From Artemia franciscana (lineage: Eukaryota > Arthropoda > Branchiopoda > Anostraca > Artemiidae): a stretch of 64,000 bases of DNA. The stretch covers positions 46,588,185-46,652,184 of the forward strand of contig NC_088865.1 in the NCBI RefSeq assembly GCF_032884065.1. The letters are read 5' to 3'. Below, piece by piece: positions 58,129-64,000 of the stretch (positions are counted from its first letter, which is position 1; each line of letters opens with the position of its first letter). Below the pieces are notes generated by a model, which ran no database searches, had not been told where the DNA came from, and saw only the letters and a list, made by a program, of their open reading frames with translations. The translations under genes and the position numbers were made by a program.

Positions 58129-59620
58129 CAAACAGTTCGTGGGAACGAACTGTAGTAAGCAGCGACCCGGCTCAATACAAACCAAAACTCAAAAAAATGC
58201 AATTTTGATACCAAGAGCTACATCAAAAGAATTGCATTTTAATGCTGATTTTAAATATATATATATATAAGTTTCATCAAGTTTAGTCTTACCCATCAAA
58301 AGTTGAGAGCCCGAGAAAATTTGCCTTATTTTAGAAAACAAGGGGAAAAACCCCCTAAAAGTCATATAAGCTTAACGAAAATCACACCATCCGATTCAGC
58401 ATATCAGAGAACCCCATTATAGAAGTTTCAAGCTCCTATCTACAAAAATGTGGAATTTTGTACTTTTTGCCAGAAGGCAGATCACGGATGCGTGTTTATT
58501 TATTTGTTTGTTTTTTTTTGTTTTTGTTTTTCAGGGGTGATCGTATCGACCCAGTGGTCCTAGAATGTTGCGAGAGGGCTCATTCTAACGGAAATGAAAA
58601 GTTCTAGTGCCCTTTTTAAGTGACCCAAAAAATTGGAGGGCACCTACGACCTCTCCCACGCTAATTATTTTCCCAAAGTCCACGGATCAAAATTCTGAGA
58701 TAGCCATTTTATTCAGTATAGTCGAAAAACATATTAACTATGACTTTGGGGACAACTTAATCCCCCACAGTCCCCGTGGGAGGGGCTACAAGTTACAAAC
58801 TTTGACCATTGCTTACATATAGTAATGGTTATTGGGAAGTGTACAGACGTTTTCAGGATTTTTTTGGTTGGGGGATGTGTTGAGAAGAGGGGGATATATT
58901 GGGAAAACTTTCCATCGAGGAATTTGTCATGGGGGAAGAAAATTTCCATGAAGGGAGCTGAGGATTTTCTAGCATTATTTAAAGAGCAATGAAAAATGAA
59001 TATGAAAAAGTTTTTTCAACTGGAAGTAAGGAGTAGCATTAAAATTTAAAACGAACATAAATTATTACGCATATGAGGGGCTCACCTCCTCCTAATACTT
59101 CGCTCTTCACGCTAAAGTATTTTTAGTAATTTCAACTATTTATTCTACGGCTTTTGTGATTCAAGGGTCATTCTTAATGAATTGGGACAAAGTTTAAGCT
59201 TTAGTGTAAAGAGTGAGGTACTGACTAGGGGGTGAACCCCCTCATATATGTAATAAAAACATGAGAATACAAAAGTTTGTTACGTGAGCTAATTTATAAG
59301 TTACGTATATCTTTTACTAAAAAAAACATTCGTAAAAAATTAAAAGTTCCATTTGCCTTTTAAGTAACCGAAAAATCAGAGGGCAACTAGGCTTCTTCTC
59401 CCGCTCTTTTTTTTTCTCAAAATCATTCGATCAAAACTATGAGAATGCCATTTAGCCAAAAAAATAAATATGCATATTTCGTTTTAATTATTCCTCTTCG
59501 GAGAGCCAAAATCAAAACATGCATTAATCCAAAAACGTTCAGAAATTAAATAAAAAAAAAGTTTTTTGAACTGAAAGTAAGGAGAGACATTAAAACTTAA
59601 AACGAACAGAAATTACTTAA
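58129..59620 (+). repeat. Composite non-coding repeat, copy E (3' truncated)
   Basis: Starts CAAACAGTTCGTGGGAACGAACTG, has all internal blocks and hairpin A (about 59.02-59.25 kb), and stops within the left arm of hairpin B (AACAGAAATTACT, 59.61 kb) before intron sequence of the glycine-rich peptide gene. The right arm is absent. Confidence 0.8.
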
Positions 59621-60498
59621 TAGCTGTATGCAAAATATATACAATAGAGATGTAATTTTGATTGCTTTGATAACTGTTGTAAATAAATAATCATAACTAT
59701 ACGAAAATAACTAATAGGTTAATAATCATACCTAAATAGGATTTACTTAATAATTCCCTATTGTAGCACTTCTGAAACAGAGCCCTACAAAGAAGTGCTC
59801 TGCAGGCAAATTGTGACCAGATTAAAAATAATTGCAAAGCTAATTGTAAAGCTAAAAGTAATTTTGTCTATCTTACAGGTTCTGCTTTTCTTCACTATAA
59901 GTTACGTATATCTTTTACTAATAAAAACATTCGTAAAAAATTAAAAGTTCTATTTGCCTTTTAAGTAACCGAAAAATCAGAGGGCAACTAGGCTTCTTCT
60001 CCCGCTCTTTTTTTTCTCAAAATCATTCGATCAAAACTATGAGAATGCCATTTAGCCAAAAAAATAAATATGCATATTTCGTTTTAATTATTCCTCTTCG
60101 GAGAGCCAAAATCAAAACATGCATTAATCCAAAAACGTTCAGAAATTAAATAAAAAAAAAAGTTTTTTTGAACTGAAAGTAAGGAGAGACATTAAAACTT
60201 AAAACGAACAGAAATTACTTAATAGCTGTATGCAAAATATATACAATAGAGATGTAATTTTGATTGCTTTGATAACTGTTGTAAATAAATAATCATAACT
60301 ATACGAAAATAACTAATAGGTTAATAATCATACCTAAATAGGATTTACTTAATAATTCCCTATTGTAGCACTTCTGAAACAGAGCCCTACAAAGAAGTGC
60401 TCTGCAGGCAAATCGTGACCAGATTAAAAATAATTGCAAAGCTAATTGTAAAGCTAAAAGTAATTTTGTCTATCTTACAGGTTCTGCTTTTCTTCACT
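59296..60498 (+). repeat. 602-bp tandem duplication including a splice acceptor
   Basis: Copy 1 (59296 to about 59897) and copy 2 (about 59897-60498) are nearly identical. For example, GCTGTATGCAAAATATATAC begins at 59624 and 60226. Both end with TTACAGGTTCTGCTTTTCTT and CACTAT. The junction has a 3-base overlap (TAT). Few differences indicate a recent event. Confidence 0.9.
59879..59950 (+). pseudogene. Truncated duplicate of glycine-rich peptide 2 exon
   Basis: After a normal acceptor (TCTTACAG, 59871-59878) it codes VLLFFT and then runs into repeat sequence where the real exon continues MITVTTAQ. It meets a stop within about 22 codons. A transcript spliced here would make only a hydrophobic stub. 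Confidence 0.65.
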
Positions 60499-60699
60499 AT
60501 GATAACTGTTACTACCGCCCAATTCGGGCTTGGAAGTCTGCTTGGTGGCCTGGGAGGAGGAGGCTTACTTGGCGGAGGCCTCAGCCAGGGCTTTGGAGGT
60601 GGATTGAGACCTGGTTTGGGAGGTGGCTTCAGGCGTGGATTTGGAGGTGGTTTAAGACGTGGATTTGGAGGTGGTTTCAGACGAGGATTTGGAAGATAA
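60481..60699 (+). CDS. Glycine-rich secreted peptide 2, main exon
   Basis: Follows acceptor TATCTTACAG in phase 0 and runs to TAA, 72 residues. VLLFFTMITVTTA finishes a signal peptide, with cleavage likely before Gln. The mature part is almost all Gly, Leu, Arg and Phe: FGLGSLLGGLGGGGLLGGG, then GFGGGLRPGL and repeats of the form GGGFRRGF / GGGLRRGF, ending GFGR. It matches peptide 1 in exon phase, signal-peptide pattern (LFF..TVxTAQ) and the -FGR end, but lacks the acidic middle part and has Arg-Arg in place of Tyr-Arg-Pro. A cationic glycine-rich antimicrobial peptide is possible, as is a structural role. The open frame extends upstream only to a GTG at 60397, so the start must come from another exon, perhaps 41,035. 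Confidence 0.7.
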   Translation, partial: VLLFFTMITVTTAQFGLGSLLGGLGGGGLLGGGLSQGFGGGLRPGLGGGFRRGFGGGLRRGFGGGFRRGFGR

Positions 60700-61829
60700 T
60701 TTAATACTGAATTTATTCTCCTTTATTAATATTTTTAACAATTTAATTTGCCGAACTTTCGGAATACAAAATTTATTCAATGTTTCTTTGCTATAAACTT
60801 TAGCTAATATCAACAGCTTACTTAGAGATGAATCAAAATTCTAAGCAATATATTGTTCATTTTTACAAATTAACTGCACTCACGGAAGAGTCAGCTCACA
60901 GAAGAGCTGACCCATAGGATCCATGCTCCCGCATTCTACTAAAAATAAAATGAGAAAACACTATTTCCGACGACAATTATTATGAGGTTTTATAAAGTTC
61001 ATGCGTAGACAATCATGAACTAGATATAAGCAATCATATCTATAACATGCAGAAAAATCTATCCTTTTTTGCTAACTATTGGAAGTAAAATAAGAAAATA
61101 TTTAAAAAAAAACAACTTGGACGATGTTTTATAATTCTCTGTTAACAGAATTTTAAGGAAAAATTCTTTCTATTTCAACCCTCAACAAAACAAAAGAAAC
61201 AATAAGTCATCGTATTTCTCTATGATAAAATTTAAAAATAATTCAAAAAAAAGTAAAGAAAAAATAAAAGTTTTTGAAGAAAATTAAACACACACATTAA
61301 AACCTAAGACTAGGAAAAATAAATTCAATCAAGAATTAAGTAACTAAGGAGTTTAAAACATTAAAAAATTTTCCTTCAACAAATAAGTGAAAACCCAAAC
61401 TAAAAATAAATTAAAATGGTAAATCACATTAAATGTACAGATAGCGGGGAAATTTTCACATTAATAAATAATTTCGCATTCTAGAATATCGTTAGGGTGA
61501 CGGGCACCAGCTATTTTTAAACAACAAAATCCTTCCATAAATTACCATTTCTATAAAAAAAACTTTCTTTTAATCATCATTAAAATATTATAAACCAAAA
61601 TGTTTCAAACAATAAAATTAATATTCAAATTGTATGCACATAGAGAAATATATTTACAAAATGTAAACAAAGCGCGTCAATGTGATCTTCGGCAGTGCAT
61701 ATCATTGACTGGTACCTCATAATTAGGTGAGTGTGACGATGCTCGATGATAATTCAAAATCTATACTTAATTTTATTAAATTTATGATTTTTAAAAAATG
61801 ATTTGCATAAATATGTTAATCCAAAAACT
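60700..61829. other. No gene recognised; 3' flank
   Basis: AT-rich. No canonical AATAAA is seen in the first 100 bp after the stop, though TTTATTAATATTTTTAAC is present. No repeat family is recognised. Confidence 0.4.
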
Positions 61830-62500
61830 GACTGAATTTCAGTTTGTTCATCATAATTTTCATTATTATGGTTTAAAAATTTTTATTTCTTCAATCAAAC
61901 TCGCAAATCTTGTAAGAACCTTTGCTTTACTAAGCCAAAGTACTTCATTATGCCGAATAAGGTCATGGTCTTCATCTTCAGTATCTTCTAACAGGACCTT
62001 AAAAAACCGATCATACAAAGGAGCTGCTCAAACAGAATTGATTATTTCGTAGTCATATTCATAACGCGTTCATAGGGTAATATTTTACATCACAGAGCTT
62101 CTTGGTGGATAATACATTGGTAAGACATGAATTTTGAAAGTGATTTATCCTTCTTGCAGAGGCATATAAGTCCTTTGTTTTTACCAACTATTGCTGGTGC
62201 CCCATCGGTGGTTATCGCACACAGTTTGTGCAAAGGCATACTTATTGACTTGGCATGAGTTTTGATTGTATTATAAATATTCTATATTTATATACCCCTT
62301 GTCTGTCCTTTCAATGGTAATATTTCGACATATCCTCTTTTATTGTGAAGTTACTATATATCATCCTCACCATAACTGCTAACTGGGCGGTGTCTGATTT
62401 TTCTGTCGACTCGTCAAAATGTAACAAAAAATGTAACAAGAGTTTGTATGTCTGTTGAAATTGCAGGTATACTTCTTGTGACGCTGTTATTGACAACTAT
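61830..62500 (-). pseudogene. hAT-family transposase fragment (ZBED5/GTF2IRD2-like), minus strand
   Basis: The minus strand, over two or three frames, reads FLLHFDESTEKSDTAQLAVM, VRMIYSNFTIKEDM, then KLCAITTDGAPAIVGKNKGL with CIIHQEAL. Further on comes HNEVLWLSKAKVLTRFASLIEEIKIF across a frameshift. DES.D..D.AQL, TDGAP.M.G...G and CIIHQ/HN..RWLS.GKVL.RF are the DDE-core and insertion-flanking blocks of hAT transposases of the SCAN/ZBED5 type, with the first and second catalytic Asp readable. No termini are identified. Confidence 0.7.
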
Positions 62501-62555
62501 AAGTCTGTATTGCTGAGCTGAGACAACCTCATGTTTGTTAAAAGATCCATCAAAC

Positions 62556-64000
62556 CAGTGTTGGGAAATACTTAAGTAAAAGTACTTGAGTAATTACTTA
62601 AGTTAAAAATATGAGTACTTGTACTCTACTTAAGTAAAAAATTTCTAAAGTACTTAATACTTATACTTAAGAAAAAAAATTGGAGTACTTAAGGGTACTT
62701 AAGTACTCAAGTACTTTCTTCATGGCACAGAATAATTATACCAGCATGACGCAGGGCGATGCGATGAATTGAACTTAATATATATTAGTGGATGAATGGA
62801 TTTTAGTCTTTGAGAATAGCGGCTCGCAGCCCGGCGCGAAATTTCAAAAAAGGACGCTATCATGGCGGAACTACCATATATTTTGAACAGACAGTTTTCT
62901 TGTGATAAATTTGATAAACAGTAAGAACAAAAGGAAATCAAGTAGCAAAGACTCTAGTGAACTTGGAGACTCACTTGTGGGATCTTCTGAAGCTGAAGCT
63001 AATGCTGGCCTTGATTATAGCTCACCTTCTAAAAAAGTTAAGGGAGATTTCTTTGCTGCGAGACCGTAGAAACTGACACAGTTAAATGTGAATTCTTTCG
63101 CACTGGACTACATTGTGGACGAGATACGACCCCCGTACACTGTTGAGAAGCCGTCTTTCAAAATCTGATAACGGGTCTTGCACCTTATGCAAAGGTTCCA
63201 CGAAGAAAAGCTTTAGCTGTGCAAATTGAAGCTAAGTTTTTGAGGTACATAAAAGATATGGTTCGTGATTTTGAACTCACCGACTACATGTTGCTGACAA
63301 CACACGTTTGGTCTGCCAACAACAAAAGCTACTTCGGAATGACTGCACACTTGCTCAATGAAGATTTAAAATGGAAGTTTTATGTCCTCGCTTGTTGCCG
63401 GTTCAAGGGCTCACACACTTATGACAGAATTGCTGAATAACTGAATGACATATTTGCCAGGTACAAAATTGCAGTTGATAAAAAGGAACGAGGGATTTTG
63501 ACCGATAACGCCTCTAACTTTAGTAAGGCATTCAGAGAATATCCGATGGTCTCCGATGAAGATATTCAAGACAGTAATAAAGAAAATGAAGATGAAGCAG
63601 GCCAGAATGGATCATTCTCTTTTACAAAAGCTGGAGAGATACTCGATTTTCATGACGACCCCGAGTATTTCCAACTTCCTCCACACTTCAGTTGTGTCAG
63701 CCACACACTTAACCTGCTTGGATCCACCGATGTTGATAAAGCCCTCTGTGATATTGCAGTGATATTTCTCTGTGATATAAGAGGCAGTACCACGCCGCTT
63801 TTTTGAAGTGTATTGCTCTCTGGGATGCCGTGAATAAGAGTTCAAAAGCAGCTGATGCTGTGAAAGGGGTATATGACAAACAGCTTATAAGACCTGTGGT
63901 AACCAGGTGGCACTCAAAGTATGAAACTGTCAAACGTTTGATGGATTGTCACAAAATTGGAAAGCTTGCTAACGTATGTGATGCCTTGCAAAAACCAAGG
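62556..64000 (+). mobile_element. hAT transposon, 5' end in window, continues past it
   Basis: CAGTGTTGGG at 62556 is followed by a run of AAGTACTT / ACTTAAGTA words to about 62715. This is the usual hAT terminal inverted repeat and subterminal repeat layout. A transposase remnant follows in the same direction and is cut by the window edge. The 8 bases before the tip (62548-62555) are CATCAAAC and can be tested as the target duplication once the right end is known. Confidence 0.75.
62915..64000 (+). pseudogene. hAT transposase (ZBED-type), broken and truncated by window
   Basis: The N-terminal part is decayed: YSSPSKKVKGDFFAARP, a stop, then FALDYIVDEIRPPYTVEKPS. From 63219 the core reads DFELTDYMLLTTHVWSANNK, SYFGMTAHLLNEDLKWKFYV and CCRFKGSHTYDRIAE, where a TAA interrupts. 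It continues DIFARYKIAVDKKERGILTD, NASNFSKAFREYP, an acidic stretch and PPHFSCVSHTLNLLGSTDVD. After a frameshift near 63.78 kb it continues FLKCIALWDAVNKSSKAADA and RPVVTRWHSKYETVKRLM. In ZBED-type hAT transposases LTTD.W supplies the first catalytic Asp (here His) and TDN.SNF the second. No BED zinc finger can be read upstream. Confidence 0.8.

Noticed and set aside
60397-60480. In-frame extension of glycine-rich peptide 2 upstream of the acceptor
   Set aside because: The extension begins with GTG, not ATG, contains no signal-peptide pattern and crosses a clear TTACAG acceptor shared with the duplicated copy.

Overview
This window looks like animal nuclear DNA from an arthropod, and I would guess a branchiopod crustacean of the brine-shrimp kind. 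It is AT-rich, lacks long open reading frames, and shows GT-AG introns, poly(A) signals and many classes of eukaryotic transposon. The species guess is only inference. There is no operon structure and I see no bacterial gene. More than nine tenths of the window is repeated DNA.

Host genes: the only convincing host coding sequence is a small family of secreted glycine-rich peptides on the + strand. A seven- or eight-codon first exon (MIGHILK or MIIGYVFK, ending AAG|GTAAAA) sits about 48 bp below a TATA-like box at 23.96, 30.95 and 41.04 kb, and a copy with a destroyed splice donor lies at 31.17 kb. Second exons finish the signal peptide and carry the glycine-rich body at 26.41-26.85 kb (acidic, Gln-rich pro-region followed by YRPGFGGG repeats) and 60.48-60.70 kb (Arg/Gly repeats). 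A 602-bp tandem duplication repeats the splice acceptor of the last one.

Layout: 0-5 kb holds a frame-broken R1/I-type LINE on the - strand. 5.2-5.8 kb is a GC-richer unknown block. 6.3-11.1 kb is an array of decayed repeat modules with CTA/CTG microsatellites and small palindromes. 11.8-12.5 kb is the C-terminal end of a second LINE family. 12.5-23.1 kb, 27-30.3 kb, 37.3-43.3 kb and 58.1-59.6 kb are filled by one non-coding composite repeat of about 1.7 kb. It begins with a 20-bp hairpin and carries two large inverted repeats. 31.5-33.6 kb is a nest of Helitron pieces, and 35.8-37.3 kb is a 105-bp satellite with a six-unit higher-order period.

44.67-56.22 kb is the most striking object: an 11.55-kb imperfect palindrome that I read as a foldback-type transposon. 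Each arm is built in the same order from several kinds of tandem repeat, the arms flank a repeat spacer at about 49.0-49.7 kb, and there is no coding capacity. A full-length but dead RTE-type LINE of about 3.19 kb has inserted into its right arm with an 11-bp target duplication. The left arm preserves the matching empty site. The right end of the window (61.8-64 kb) holds two hAT transposase remnants in opposite orientations, the second with a visible terminal sequence.
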